Positions 33,107-42,160 of a stretch of DNA of 64,000 nucleotides are shown here, piece after piece. The notes below the pieces were generated by a model that worked only from the letters and a program-made list of their open reading frames with translations, was not told the origin of the DNA and ran no database searches. The position numbers and the translations under genes are program-made. Origin of the DNA: Modestobacter sp. DSM 44400 (GTDB taxonomy: Bacteria; Actinomycetota; Actinomycetes; Mycobacteriales; Geodermatophilaceae); NCBI RefSeq assembly GCF_900107175.1, contig NZ_FNOZ01000016.1, positions 26,206 to 90,205 on the forward strand. The letters are read 5' to 3'. Position 1 is the first letter of the stretch. Every line of letters starts with the position of its first letter.

Positions 33107-34297
33107 TCAGCCGGTCCCGGCCGGCGTTCCGCACGCCGGGACGTCGGGGGCCCACCGGGCCCAGCCCGGTAGGTCGGCACGGTATGCCCCGCGGACCGAC
33201 GGGCTGGAGACGGCCGTCCAGTCGATCCGACCGCCGGTCTCCGTTTCCTCCTTGTCCCACTCGAACCAGTTGATCATCGCCAGTCGGGGCAGCAGCTCGT
33301 GGAGCCGCGGATCGAAGACCTGGTGCCACCACCCGCGCTTGACCGACAGCTCGTCGGCGCCGCCCTCGCCGGGGGCGTACAGGGCAGCCGTCTCCGGGAT
33401 GGCCAGCGGCTTGCCGTGCTTCTCGGCGTAGGTGCCGTAGAAGTCCGGGACGGACCGGTCGTCGCCGCCCAGGCCGAGGTACTCACCGGTCAGCTGGGCG
33501 ACGAACTTGCCGGGCTCGGGCACCTCGTTCTCACCCCACGGGTAGGTGTCTCCCCAGTGGTAGAGGGACATCCCGACCCAGTCCACCGCGTCGTCGCCCG
33601 GCCAATAGGGGGCGTAGGGGTCATCCGCCCCGGTGACGACCCCGTCCCCATCGGTGTCCAGCACCGCGGCCGCCTGGCTTCGGGTCCCGGCCAAGAACTC
33701 GCCGCCGGTGAAGGGGTAGCCACCGCCGTAGTTCGGCGCCCACATCGTGGCCGAGCCCGGCGCCCCGGAGTGCAGGGCCGCTGCCACCCGCCGGAAGGCG
33801 GTGACGTAGGCGGTCGGCTGCTGTCCCCAGGCGTACCAGGAGCCGTTCATCTCGTGGGCGAAGCGCACGACCACCGGAACCCCCTGACGGTTGTAGCCGT
33901 CCAGCCGACGGGCGAGCGCGGTGGCGACGCCCTCGGTCACGGCGACCAGGCCCTGCGTCGGCTCCAGGGTGAGCAGCAGGAGGCCGCCGCCGGTGGCGAC
34001 CTGCCCGACGGCTGCGTCCAGGTTCTGTCCGTCGTCCCCGGTCAGTGGGAAGCCAGTGAAGGCCACCGCCACCGCCGGCTGTTGCCCGAGCCGCTCCGCG
34101 TACTCGGCCAGCGTCTCCTGACCCCAGTCGATGTTGGCCCCGATCAACACCCCGTCGGCGGGCGCGAGGTCCGCCGACGGCACCGGGACGCAGCGCGGGG
34201 ACGCCGCGGTGCCCCCGGCACCGCCGGTTGCGCAGGCGCTGAGCGACACGAGGGTTGTGGCGGCCACGGCGGCCAGCCCGGCCAGTCCTGTCCTCAT
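33107..34297 (-). CDS. GH26-like glycoside hydrolase lipoprotein
   Basis: Encodes 396 residues from ATG 34297. A lipoprotein signal ends in LVSLSAC. The TIM barrel follows: ADGVLIGANIDWGQETLAEY, VVVRFAHEMNGSWYAWGQQP with the acid/base glutamate of the H-E-M-N motif, MWAPNYGGGY, WVGMSLYHWGD and KPLAIPETAAL with the likely nucleophile glutamate. This is the GH26 (beta-mannanase-like) architecture; related proteins sit beside bacterial beta-glycan synthases. Its start overlaps the stop of the cellulose-synthase-like gene (ATGA). It probably trims or releases the polymer at the outer face of the membrane. Confidence 0.9.
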   Translation of the reverse strand: MRTGLAGLAAVAATTLVSLSACATGGAGGTAASPRCVPVPSADLAPADGVLIGANIDWGQETLAEYAERLGQQPAVAVAFTGFPLTGDDGQNLDAAVGQVATGGGLLLLTLEPTQGLVAVTEGVATALARRLDGYNRQGVPVVVRFAHEMNGSWYAWGQQPTAYVTAFRRVAAALHSGAPGSATMWAPNYGGGYPFTGGEFLAGTRSQAAAVLDTDGDGVVTGADDPYAPYWPGDDAVDWVGMSLYHWGDTYPWGENEVPEPGKFVAQLTGEYLGLGGDDRSVPDFYGTYAEKHGKPLAIPETAALYAPGEGGADELSVKRGWWHQVFDPRLHELLPRLAMINWFEWDKEETETGGRIDWTAVSSPSVRGAYRADLPGWARWAPDVPACGTPAGTG

Positions 34298-36331
34298 GCC
34301 GGCTGCATCTCGGGGGCGGTCACGGACTGCTCGGCCCCGATCGCCTCGGCCCAGCGAAGGGCGCCCACGCCCATGGTGGTGGCCGACAGTGCGGCCAGCG
34401 CACGCCAGTCCCGTTCCAGGAACTGCACCCGGTGCCGGTCGTCCTGCTTCGACCGGACGGTGACCTGCATGATGATCGGCTCGGTGCGGTCGGGAACCCA
34501 CATCGCGAGCAGGGTGTCCGAGCCGGGTGCCAACCCCTCCCCGCTGCCGGGCAGGCGCACCTGGGCGCCGCCCAGCGAGACGTCGAGGAGCTGACCTGGC
34601 AGACCGTCCAGGGTGGCGGGGAACGTGACCGGGAAGCGGTGGCCCTCCCAGCGCTCGGAGCTGAACCGGGTGCTGCGGATCCGGGCGATCGCCGTCCAGG
34701 CGAAGCCGACGGTGACCAGCAGCCACATGAGGGGGACCAGCATGGTCCCGCGCAGCTGCGCGTGGCCGGGCACCACCCCGGCCAGGGTGAGCGCCGCGTA
34801 GCCGGCCGCACCGGTGAGCACCACGGCCAGCAGCAGCAGCACCCGCGGTACCCGGGCCCGGACCCGCGCATCCCCGGTGCGCCCCTTGGCCGTGACGGCG
34901 AAGGTGCCCGTTCCGGACCGGAACAGCGTGAGTGTCGCGGCCAGGTTCGACGGCATGCGCACCATGTCGAACAGCAGGGAGAAATCCGCCCGGGCGAAGC
35001 CCCGGCCCAGCAGTGTGATGGTCATCTGCTGCAGCACGAACGCCGAGCCGGCGAAGAGCAGGAAGTCCCGGGGGGAGGAGGTGACCGGGAACAGGCCGGT
35101 GGCCAGCACCGTAACCGGAAGCAGCGCCAGCGCCAGGGTGCGCCAGGGTGCGCCAGGAGTCGAACCAGGCCGACAGCGAGTAGCCGTAGCTCAGCCGCTG
35201 CCGCCAGGTCAGACCGCGGCTGGTCAGCGGGTTGTCGGTGCGCAACACCTGCATCGCCCCGCGTCCCCAGCGCAGCCGCTGCGCATAGAACGCCGCGGGG
35301 GTTCCGGCGGCCAGCCCACTGGCCAGCACCTGGTTGTGGTAGGCGGTGCGCCAGCCGGCCCGGTGCAGCCGCATCGTGGTGTGGAAGTCCTCGGTGAGGG
35401 TCTCGGTGGCCACCCCGCCGACGTCTCGCAGTGCGCTCACCCGCAGCACGGCGTTGGTGCCGCACCAGAACGCCGCACCCCCGTTGTGCTTGCCGGCCTG
35501 GATCACCCGGTAGAACAGCGACTCCTCGTGCAGCGGTGAGCCTGGGCGCATGTGCTCGAAGGACTCGGTGTTGTAGAAGTCCTGCGGCGTCTGCACCAGC
35601 GCGACGCGGTCGTCCCGGAAGTAGGGCAGCGTGCAGGTGAGGAAGTTCGGCTCGGGGACGTGGTCGGCATCGAAGACGGCGATCAGCTCGGTCTCCACCA
35701 GGGCCAGCGCGTGGTTGAGGTTGCCGGCCTTGGCGTGGTCGTGCTCGCTGCGGGCGACGTACCGTGCGCCGAGGGCGTCGGCCATCTCGGCCACCTCCGG
35801 GCGGTCGCCGTCGTCGAGGACCCAGGTCTCGTGGTCGCCGTCCATGGCCAGGACGGCGGCCACCGTGGGCAGCAGGACCTCCAGTCGCTCGTTGTAGGTG
35901 GCGATCAACACGGTGACGCCGGGAGCGGCTCCGGGCCGCAGCGGCATCCGCACCCGGGCGCGCTCGGGGGAGACGTCCCAGGTGGTGAAGACGAACAGCA
36001 CGAGCGCGACGAGACCGTGCAGCTCGAGGAGGAGGAAGGGCACGCCGATCACCAGGGCGGTGCCCGAGGGCATGGTCCACCCGATGCGCCAGACCAGGTA
36101 CCCCATCGTGGTTGCGATGGCGGCGAGGGCGATGACGTGCAGGTACAGCCGGCGCAGCGGGCTCTCCGCCGGCGGCAGCTCGGCGCCGGGACGGGGCCCT
36201 CGGCGGACCGTGGCGGGCGCGGGTACGGGCGGCGGGACGACGAGCGATCCGACCGAGGGCCGCAGATGCCGGTTGTCGGCTGAGGCACCGCGCGGTGCGT
36301 GGTGCCGGCCGCCGGCCGGTCGGATGCCCAT
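34294..36331 (-). pseudogene. BcsA-like family 2 glycosyltransferase with PilZ-like domain, frameshifted
   Basis: From ATG 36331 the first part has two membrane helices (about 60-110) and a full GT2 catalytic domain: VTVLIATYNERLEVLLPTVA, DDGDRPEVAEMADA, VFDADHVPEPNF, TLTEDFHTTMRLHRAGW, and QRLRWGRGAMQVL (the Q-x-x-R-W motif). Shortly after WFDSWRTLA the frame is lost and restored only in another frame from about 35130 to 34294, which carries the remaining membrane helices and a PilZ-like domain (RWEGHRFPVTFPATLDG; VSLGGAQVRLPG). Removing one unit of the 10-bp duplication at 35131-35150 restores WRTLALALLPVTVLATGLFP. The intact protein would be about 675 residues making a beta-linked exopolysaccharide, possibly under cyclic-di-GMP control. 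GH26 follows in the same operon. Confidence 0.9.
35131..35150 (-). repeat. 10-bp tandem duplication causing a frameshift
   Basis: CGCCAGGGTG occurs at 35131-35140 and 35141-35150, then a partial third copy CGCCAGG follows. Ten bases is not a multiple of three. Deleting one unit joins the two halves of the glycosyltransferase gene exactly in frame, so this duplication is the lesion. Confidence 0.95.
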
Positions 36332-36446
36332 GGATCGTCGATCGGCGCCGGGAGCGGGAAACTGACCGGTCCACCGGCCGGCCTCACCCGTCCGGGTGGT
36401 GGCTGGTCCGCGGCCGGTGATGGTCCGACGCCGATACTTGACGGTG

Positions 36447-37067
36447 ATGACCGCCGACCTGCTCGCCGCCGCCCTCGCCGCTCCCGGCTTCATGCCGCCG
36501 GAGGAGGGCCGTGCCCTCTACGAGGCGGCCCGGGCGGTGGCCGTCCCCGGCCCGCTGCTCGAGGTGGGCAGCTGGATGGGCAAGTCGGCGCTGTACCTGG
36601 CCGCGGCCGCGCGCGAGACCGGTCGGCAGGTCGTCACGGTTGACCACCACCGCGGCTCGGAGGAGCACCAGCCCGGCTGGGACTACCACGACCCGACGCT
36701 GGTCGACCCGGCCGTCGGGCTCGTCGACACGCTGCCGCACTTCCGCCGCACCATCGCCGGGGCCGGCGCCGAAGACGTCGTCGTCGCGGTGGTGGCGCGC
36801 TCGGAGGTCCTCGCGCCGCTGTGGTCGACCCCGCTGGCGCTGCTGTTCCTCGACGGCAGCCACACCGAGGTCTCCGCCCGCCGCGACCAGGACTCCTGGG
36901 TCGCCAAGCTCGCCGTCGGCAGCACGTTGGCCATCCACGACGTCTTCCCCGACCCGGCCGACGGCGGGCAGGCGCCCTTCGGCGTCTACTCCCGGGTGCT
37001 GGCTTCCGGCGAGTTCACCGAGCTGCCCGGCACCGGGTCGCTGCGGCTGCTGCGCCGCCTCCGGTAG
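36447..37067 (+). CDS. Class I SAM-dependent methyltransferase
   Basis: Encodes 206 residues from ATG 36447. Motif I is PLLEVGSWMGKSALYLAAAA, followed by VVTVDHHRGSEEHQPGW at the end of strand 2. LALLFLDGSHTEVSARRDQD marks strand 4/5 and DDV-type acidic residues. This arrangement is like the Methyltransf_24 or cephalosporin-hydroxylase-like group. The substrate is unknown. It is divergent from the glycosyltransferase gene at 34294-36331 with 115 bp between, so a role in modifying the same polysaccharide is possible but unsupported by motifs. Confidence 0.85.
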   Translation: MTADLLAAALAAPGFMPPEEGRALYEAARAVAVPGPLLEVGSWMGKSALYLAAAARETGRQVVTVDHHRGSEEHQPGWDYHDPTLVDPAVGLVDTLPHFRRTIAGAGAEDVVVAVVARSEVLAPLWSTPLALLFLDGSHTEVSARRDQDSWVAKLAVGSTLAIHDVFPDPADGGQAPFGVYSRVLASGEFTELPGTGSLRLLRRLR

Positions 37068-37071
37068 CGGT

Positions 37072-37482
37072 TCAGCACACCCAGGTCGTCACCTCGTCGT
37101 CGGTCAGCCCGGCCGCGGCCAGGGCGGCCAGGACGCCCTGGTCGTGCCGGACGTAGCGGGTGACCCGCCGCTCGACGGCGTCGACCAGGAACTCCGACGC
37201 GATCCGGGCTCGTCCCTGCTCGGCGCCGGTGCGGACGTCGACCCACCGGGCGTCCTGCTCGACCACGACGCGGCCGTCCCCGCCGCAGAACCAGCGCAGC
37301 GGCCGGGAGGTGAAACCGGCGCGGGCCAGTCACTGCGTGAGCACCTGGCGGCCGGTCCGTCCAGCGCCCCGCGGCCCGACGACCTCAACCTCGGCCGTCG
37401 TCGACGCCTCGAGCCGGGCGCCGTCCCCGTCGTCCACCGCCGCGAGCCACGCCTCGACGGCGGCCAGGTCCCCTCGTGCCAT
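37072..37482 (-). pseudogene. SnoaL-like/NTF2-fold protein with one premature stop
   Basis: From ATG 37482 the frame reads MARGDLAAVEAWLAAVDDGD and onward to VLTQ, then TGA at 37332-37330, then continues LARAGFTSRPLRWFCGGDGR, VVVEQDARWVDVRTG and RVTRYVRHDQGVLAAL to TGA 37072. Total is 136 codons with one internal stop. A W codon (TGG) is the likely original, needing one base change. The two parts together have the length and strand pattern of an NTF2-fold protein of unknown function. Base-call error remains possible because the lesion is a single substitution. Confidence 0.75.
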
Positions 37483-37517
37483 GTCGGGACGGTAGGCCGG
37501 CGGGGGACGATGGGTGC

Positions 37518-37874
37518 GTGACCTTCGCCGCGCCCTCCGAGCTGATCCGCGTCCGGGCCGACTCGCTGGCCCAGATCGACGCACTGACCCGGGAGTTCGA
37601 CGAGGTGGTGGCCGCGTCGAAGTCCTCCAATGCCGACGACGAGCACGATCCCGAGGGCGCCACCATCGCCTTCGAACGGCAGCAGGTCGCGGCGCTGCTG
37701 GACCAGGCACGGGCCAGGCTCGCCGACGTGGACGCTGCCCTGGCCCGCGCGGACGCCGGCGACTACGGCCGGTGCGCCGACTGCGGGCAGCCGATCGCGG
37801 CCGAGCGGCTGGCCGCCCGGCCGCAGGCGCCCAAGTGCATCGCCTGCGCGGCGGCACCGGCGCGGCGCCGGTGA
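37518..37874 (+). CDS. TraR/DksA family zinc-finger protein
   Basis: Encodes 118 residues from GTG 37518; an in-frame ATG at 37476 is also possible but lacks a clear ribosome site. The N-terminal 75 residues are helical (coiled-coil hairpin type), with the acidic pair in NADDEHDPEGATIAFERQQV. The C-terminus has the four-cysteine finger YGRCADCGQPIAAERLAARP followed by KCIACA. Members bind the RNA polymerase secondary channel or are orphan relatives; in actinobacteria their role is often stress-related. Its stop overlaps the next gene by four bases. Confidence 0.93.
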   Translation: MTFAAPSELIRVRADSLAQIDALTREFDEVVAASKSSNADDEHDPEGATIAFERQQVAALLDQARARLADVDAALARADAGDYGRCADCGQPIAAERLAARPQAPKCIACAAAPARRR

Positions 37875-38827
37875 GCCCGCGGTACCCGCCGGTCGAGCCG
37901 TACGAGGCCGGCATGCTGGCCGTCGGGGACGGCCACTCGCTGTACTGGGAGGTGTGTGGCAACCCCGACGGCAAGCCCGCGGTGGTGCTGCACGGCGGCC
38001 CCGGGTCGGGCTGCTCGCCGGGCATGCGCCAGTTCTTCGACCCCGCGCGGTACCGCATCGTGCTGTTCGACCAGCGCAACAGCGGCCGCAGTGTCCCCTT
38101 GTCGACCAGTCCCCATGTCGACTTGTCTACCAACACCACCCCGCACCTGGTCGCTGACGTCGAGCGGCTGCGAGAGCACCTGGGCGCCGACCGGTGGCTG
38201 GTGTGGGGCGGTTCATGGGGGGTGACGCTGGCGTTCGCCTACGCCCAGGCGCACCCGCACCGGGTCACCGAACTGGTCCTCGGCGCGATCACCAACGGCG
38301 CCCGGCGAGAGACCGACTGGATCACCCGGGACATGGGCCGGGTGTTCCCGCGGGAGTGGGAGCGGTTCCGGGACGGCGTGCCACCGGCCGACCGGAACGG
38401 CGACCTGTCCGCCGCCTACAGCCGGCTGCTGCACGACCCGGACCCGGCGGTGCGCGCGAAGGCCGCGCAGGACTGGTGCGACTGGGAGGACGTGCACGTC
38501 TCGCTGGCCCCGGATGCCGAGCCGTACCTGTCGGTCGCCGACCCGGGGTTCCAGCTGGGCCTCACCCGGATCGTCACCCACTACTGGGCCCACGGGTGCT
38601 TCCTGCCCGACGGCCAGCTACTGCATGAGGCCGGCCGGCTGGCCGGCATCCCCGGGGTCATGGTGCACGGCCGGTTCGACGTGAGCAGCCCGCTGGACAC
38701 CGCCTGGGCGATGCACCGGGCCTGGCCGGACAGCGAGCTGGTGGTCATCGGCGCTGCCGGGCACTTCGGCGGCAGCATGGGTGAGGCGCTGGTCGCGGCC
38801 ACCGACCGGTTCGCCGACTGCCGCTGA
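37871..38827 (+). CDS. pip: Proline iminopeptidase (alpha/beta hydrolase)
   Basis: Encodes 318 residues from GTG 37871, overlapping the DksA-type gene. It has the oxyanion motif HGGPGSGCSPGMRQFFDP, the FDQR strand, NTTPHLVADVERLREHLG, the nucleophile elbow WGGSWGVTLAFAYA (serine near residue 114), HGRFDVSSPLDTAW with the acid, and IGAAGHFGGS with the histidine. The enzyme removes N-terminal proline from peptides (S33 family). The usual G-C-G after DQR is changed to N-S-G (DQRNSGRS), in a place where two near-identical 16-bp units (38093-38108 and 38109-38124) occur; activity could be affected. Cytoplasmic. Confidence 0.93.
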   Translation: MSPRYPPVEPYEAGMLAVGDGHSLYWEVCGNPDGKPAVVLHGGPGSGCSPGMRQFFDPARYRIVLFDQRNSGRSVPLSTSPHVDLSTNTTPHLVADVERLREHLGADRWLVWGGSWGVTLAFAYAQAHPHRVTELVLGAITNGARRETDWITRDMGRVFPREWERFRDGVPPADRNGDLSAAYSRLLHDPDPAVRAKAAQDWCDWEDVHVSLAPDAEPYLSVADPGFQLGLTRIVTHYWAHGCFLPDGQLLHEAGRLAGIPGVMVHGRFDVSSPLDTAWAMHRAWPDSELVVIGAAGHFGGSMGEALVAATDRFADCR

Positions 38828-38849
38828 GCCCAGGTCACCGAGGCACGCT

Positions 38850-39178
38850 GCGATGCCGGAACCGTCGTCGTGCCCAGCGCGGTCAGTCGTCTCCCGCGGC
38901 CCCACCGGGTCGGCCAGCACCGCCGCCATCGCCGGGAACGGCGACCGGTCGGGGCGGATCCACGAGGCCGCCGCTACGACGGTGCACCCCGCTCGGGGAG
39001 TCAGGTCGCCTGGGTCTCGGCCCCGAGCAGCCCTGCCTCCGGTCGGTACAGGCGGGTCAGCCGTTCCCGCCGCAGATCGTCCCCGAGCGCCCAGCGCGTC
39101 CACACGTAGTCGTGGAAGGCCTCGGCGAGTGCGTCGCCGAGGCGGCATCGGCGGCGAGGCCCGCCGGATGGTCGTCAT
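38850..39178 (-). pseudogene. GNAT family acetyltransferase, truncated and frameshifted
   Basis: No single frame is open, but in order on the minus strand one reads MTTIRRASP (from ATG 39178), then DALAEAFHDYVWTRWALGDD and RRERLTRLYRPEAGLLGAET in a second frame, then a stop, then TVVAAASWIRPDRSPFP and AMAAVLADPVGP in a third. This is the normal order of the first half of a GNAT protein (helices 1-2, then strands with a WxxPD-type motif). The acetyl-CoA-binding half is missing. The remnant occupies most of the 400-bp space between pip and the glycosyltransferase operon, which otherwise shows nothing. Confidence 0.7.
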
Positions 39179-39229
39179 CCCCACGACAGGAGAGTCTGGA
39201 GGCCACCCCGCCGGCACCGGCGAGGCGGG

Positions 39230-40165
39230 TCAGCTCACGTAGCGGCGCGCGGTGGAGCCGCGCTGGGTGTGCTCGAGGGCGGCGAACCGGGCCTCGGCGT
39301 GCGGTGGCAGCACGCGGCGCTCCCGCAGCACCCACGGCAGCCCCAGCACCGCCTCCCGCAGACCGCGGGCGGTGACCCGGTCGCGCGGCACGGTGCGCAG
39401 CAGGTGCACGGTGCGCCGCAGCGCCGGGCGGAGAGGCCGGCGAAGCCACGTCGTCCACAGCGTGTTGCGGATGCCGTCGGCGCGACGGCGGTGCGGATCG
39501 CGGGCAGTGCTGGCCTGGTGGTGGATGGTCAGCTGCGGCAGGTAGCACAGCTCCCACCCGGCGGCGGCCAGATCGCCGGCCATCAGCTCCTCCTCACCGC
39601 CCAGCCACAGCCGCTCGGAGAAGCCGCCGACCTCGGTGAACGCCTCCCGGCGGAGCACGCTGGCCCCGGCCAGGAAGCTGCCCAGCGCCGGCCCGGGCAG
39701 CCAGTCGGCGCCGACGACGGGGGAGTCGCGCAGCTCGGCGACGATCGGGTCCTCGATCCCGCCCGGCTCGACCAGGATCCGGGCGGTCACCACGGCCAGC
39801 CGCGGATGCTCGGTGAGCACGTCGGCGGCGGCGCGCAGCGAGCCGGGCTCCCACCAGGTGTCGTCGTCGCAGAAGGCGACGTAGGGGGTGTCCAGCCGGG
39901 CGACGCCCACGTTGCGGCCCACCGCGCCGAGGTTCTCCGGGCTGGCGATCAGCTCGACCCAGGTATGCAGGGCGCGGACCGCCTCGGCGGTGCCGTCGGT
40001 GGAGCCGTTGTCGACGACGACCACGTGCGGCTGCTCGGGCAGCGCCCGCAGCCTGGACAGCGCCAGCAGGAGTTCGTCGCGGCGCTGGTGGGTGATGACG
40101 ACCACGGCCACCCGGGGATCGGAGCCGGAGCCGGTGGTCACCGGCTCGGTGAGCTCGGTCGTCAC
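39230..40165 (-). CDS. Family 2 glycosyltransferase
   Basis: Encodes 311 residues from GTG 40165, overlapping the stop of the upstream gene (GTGA). GT-A motifs: VAVVVITHQRRDELLLALSR, VVVVDNGSTDGTAEAVRAL, PYVAFCDDDTWWEPGSLRAA (D-D-D where DxD is expected), and EVGGFSERLWLGGEEELMAG. The C-terminal 80 residues are basic and helical, without clear membrane segments. It is the last of a five-gene operon with another GT2, a toroid protein, a methyltransferase and a GT4. Donor and acceptor are unknown. Confidence 0.92.
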   Translation of the reverse strand: MTTELTEPVTTGSGSDPRVAVVVITHQRRDELLLALSRLRALPEQPHVVVVDNGSTDGTAEAVRALHTWVELIASPENLGAVGRNVGVARLDTPYVAFCDDDTWWEPGSLRAAADVLTEHPRLAVVTARILVEPGGIEDPIVAELRDSPVVGADWLPGPALGSFLAGASVLRREAFTEVGGFSERLWLGGEEELMAGDLAAAGWELCYLPQLTIHHQASTARDPHRRRADGIRNTLWTTWLRRPLRPALRRTVHLLRTVPRDRVTARGLREAVLGLPWVLRERRVLPPHAEARFAALEHTQRGSTARRYVS

Positions 40166-41019
40166 GGGGCCAGCTCCCGCACGCCGCGCATCACCGACGG
40201 AGGCAGCACGCGGCGACGGCGCAGGGCGGCCGGAACCCGGGGGAGCGCACCGGCCAGTCCCCGCCAGCCCACTGGGCCGGCGGCGGCGGCGTGGCGCAGC
40301 TGGCCGGTGACCGCGATGGCCGGGTAGCGCATCAGTGCGGTCAGCACCCGGCTGCGCCAGATGCCGGCCTGCCGGGCGGCTGCCGCCTCGCGATGCACCG
40401 AGGGGTGGTGGTGGACAGTGACGCCGTCGACGTAGGCGAGTCCCCAGCCGGCGGCGGCCAGGTCCAGGGCGAGCCGCTCCTCCTCCCCGGGGAAGCGGAC
40501 CACCGGGTCGAACCCACCGACCGCGGTGAAGGCCTCGGTGCGCACCAGCGCCGCGCAGGCCACGAAGCCCAGCAGGGACGGGCCGGGCAGGTCCGGTTCG
40601 GTGCCCAAAGGACTCGCGGCCATCTCGGTGCACACCGGATCGAGCTGCTCCTCGGGCCCGACCAGAATACGGGCGTTCAGCAGGCCCAGCCGGCGGTGGG
40701 CGCGCATGACCTCCACCGCCCGGGCGAGGTCGCCGGGAGCCCACCATGAGTCGTCGTCGGTGAAGGCCAGGAACGGGCTGTCGGCCTCGGCGGCGCCCAG
40801 GGTGCGGGCGAGCGCGCCGGCGTTCTCGGCGAGGGCCAGCACGGTCACCTCGGGGTGGGCGGCCCGGACGGCGTCCACCGTGCCGTCGGTGGAGGCGTTG
40901 TCGACGAGGACCACGGGCGCCTCATGGTGCGGGAGGCTGGCCAGCAGGTCGGCCCGGCGGTTCCGGCTGGCCACCACGCAGGTCACCGCCGCGCGCGGGA
41001 CGTCGAGGTGGGTGGTCAT
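40162..41019 (-). CDS. Family 2 glycosyltransferase
   Basis: Encodes 285 residues from ATG 41019. It parallels its downstream neighbour: VTCVVASRNRRADLLASLPH, PVVLVDNASTDGTVDAVRAA, PFLAFTDDDSWWAPGDLARA and AVGGFDPVVRFPGEEERLAL. The C-terminus VPAALRRRRVLPPSVMRGVR also matches the neighbour's RERRVLPPHAE, so the two are diverged duplicates. The start lies five bases from the stop of the upstream gene, and its stop overlaps the downstream start, so all are cotranslated. Probably adds a second sugar of the same product. Confidence 0.92.
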   Translation of the reverse strand: MTTHLDVPRAAVTCVVASRNRRADLLASLPHHEAPVVLVDNASTDGTVDAVRAAHPEVTVLALAENAGALARTLGAAEADSPFLAFTDDDSWWAPGDLARAVEVMRAHRRLGLLNARILVGPEEQLDPVCTEMAASPLGTEPDLPGPSLLGFVACAALVRTEAFTAVGGFDPVVRFPGEEERLALDLAAAGWGLAYVDGVTVHHHPSVHREAAAARQAGIWRSRVLTALMRYPAIAVTGQLRHAAAAGPVGWRGLAGALPRVPAALRRRRVLPPSVMRGVRELAP

Positions 41020-41023
41020 GCCC

Positions 41024-42160
41024 TCACCCTGCCCGACGGGAGGCCGGGTCAACCGATCCGGGTGGGTGCGGGAGCGCACAGTCTCCGCCGCGGTCAGCCG
41101 CGCGGGTCCGTTCGGGCAGTCCGGCCGGCCGGAGCAGTGCGGCCGGGTCGGCGAACAGGGCCGCGGCCGGGCCGGCGCCGGCGATGGCGTCGGCGGCCAG
41201 GACGACCGCGGCCGCCGTCCAGGTCGTGCGCTCGACCGGCCAGCGGGCGTCGTCGGCGAAGACCAGGCCGGTCCAGTACGAGCCGTCCTCGGCCCGCAGG
41301 TGCTGCATCGCGGCGACCTGCTCGGTGGCGGCATCCGGCTGCCCGACCGCGGTGAGCGCCAGCGCCAGCTCGCAGGTCTCCGCGCCGGTGACCCAGGGCC
41401 GGTCGGCGACGCAGCGCACGCCCAGCCCGGGGACGACGAAGGTGTCCCACCCGGCGGCCAGCCGCTCCCCGGCCGCCGGGCCGGTCACCGCACCGGCGAG
41501 CACCGGGTAGTACCAGTCCATCGAGTAGCGCGACCGGTCGGCGAACGCCTCGGGACGGCTGCACAGCGCGGTCCGCAGGTCCTCGGCGGCGAGGTCCCAG
41601 GCCGGCTGTGGCTCTCCGCACAGATCGGCGAGGGCGATGCCGCAGCGCAGTGCCTGGTAAAGGCTGGCGTTGCCGGCCAGCAGCGCGGTGTCGTCGGGGG
41701 ACCCGTCGGGGCGCAGCGCCCACGAGACCGCGCCGGTGGCCAGCTGCATGGCGCTGACCAGGTCCAGCGCGCGGCGCACGACGGGCCACAGCCGGACGAC
41801 GAGCCCCTGGTCGCCGGTGCTCAGCCAGTGGTGCCACACCCCGACCGCCAGGTATCCGGCGTGGTTGCTCTCCGCCGCCGGGGCGATCGGCCGGCCGGCG
41901 CGGTACTCCGCGGCCCACGAGCCGTCGGGGCGCTGCTGTGCGGCCAGCCAGCCGTAGGCGGCCGCCGCCCGGTCGTGCTCCCCGCCGACGTCGAGGGCCA
42001 TCGCGGCCTCGATGGAGTCCCAGGGGTCCAGCTGCTCGGCGCGCGACCAGGGCAGGGCGCCGTCCGGAAGCTGCTCGGCGGCGATGGCGGCGACGGTCTG
42101 CTGCACCTGCGCCGCGCTCAGCACGCCCGGCAGCTCGGGCAGGAAGACCGGGTCAGACAC
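41024..42160 (-). CDS. Alpha/alpha-toroid protein (prenyltransferase/squalene-cyclase-like fold)
   Basis: Encodes 378 residues from ATG 42160. Repeats with the Q-x-x-D-G-[SA]-x-x-W look of terpene cyclases and prenyltransferases are present: IAAEQLPDGALPWSRAEQLD near residue 27, WLAAQQRPDGSWAAEYRAG near 75, and QHLRAEDGSYWTGLVF near 285. No DxDD or catalytic DDXXD motif is visible, so cyclase activity is doubtful; it may instead bind an isoprenoid or sugar, or be a GH-like toroid. Annotation pipelines often name such proteins prenyltransferase. It overlaps the methyltransferase gene by eight bases, inside the glycosyltransferase operon. Confidence 0.75.
   Translation of the reverse strand: MSDPVFLPELPGVLSAAQVQQTVAAIAAEQLPDGALPWSRAEQLDPWDSIEAAMALDVGGEHDRAAAAYGWLAAQQRPDGSWAAEYRAGRPIAPAAESNHAGYLAVGVWHHWLSTGDQGLVVRLWPVVRRALDLVSAMQLATGAVSWALRPDGSPDDTALLAGNASLYQALRCGIALADLCGEPQPAWDLAAEDLRTALCSRPEAFADRSRYSMDWYYPVLAGAVTGPAAGERLAAGWDTFVVPGLGVRCVADRPWVTGAETCELALALTAVGQPDAATEQVAAMQHLRAEDGSYWTGLVFADDARWPVERTTWTAAAVVLAADAIAGAGPAAALFADPAALLRPAGLPERTRAADRGGDCALPHPPGSVDPASRRAG

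Noticed and set aside
38093..38124. Two 16-bp near-direct repeats in the proline iminopeptidase gene
   Set aside because: Only 13 of 16 bases match and the protein stays full length; noted in the gene entry but too weak to call a repeat element.
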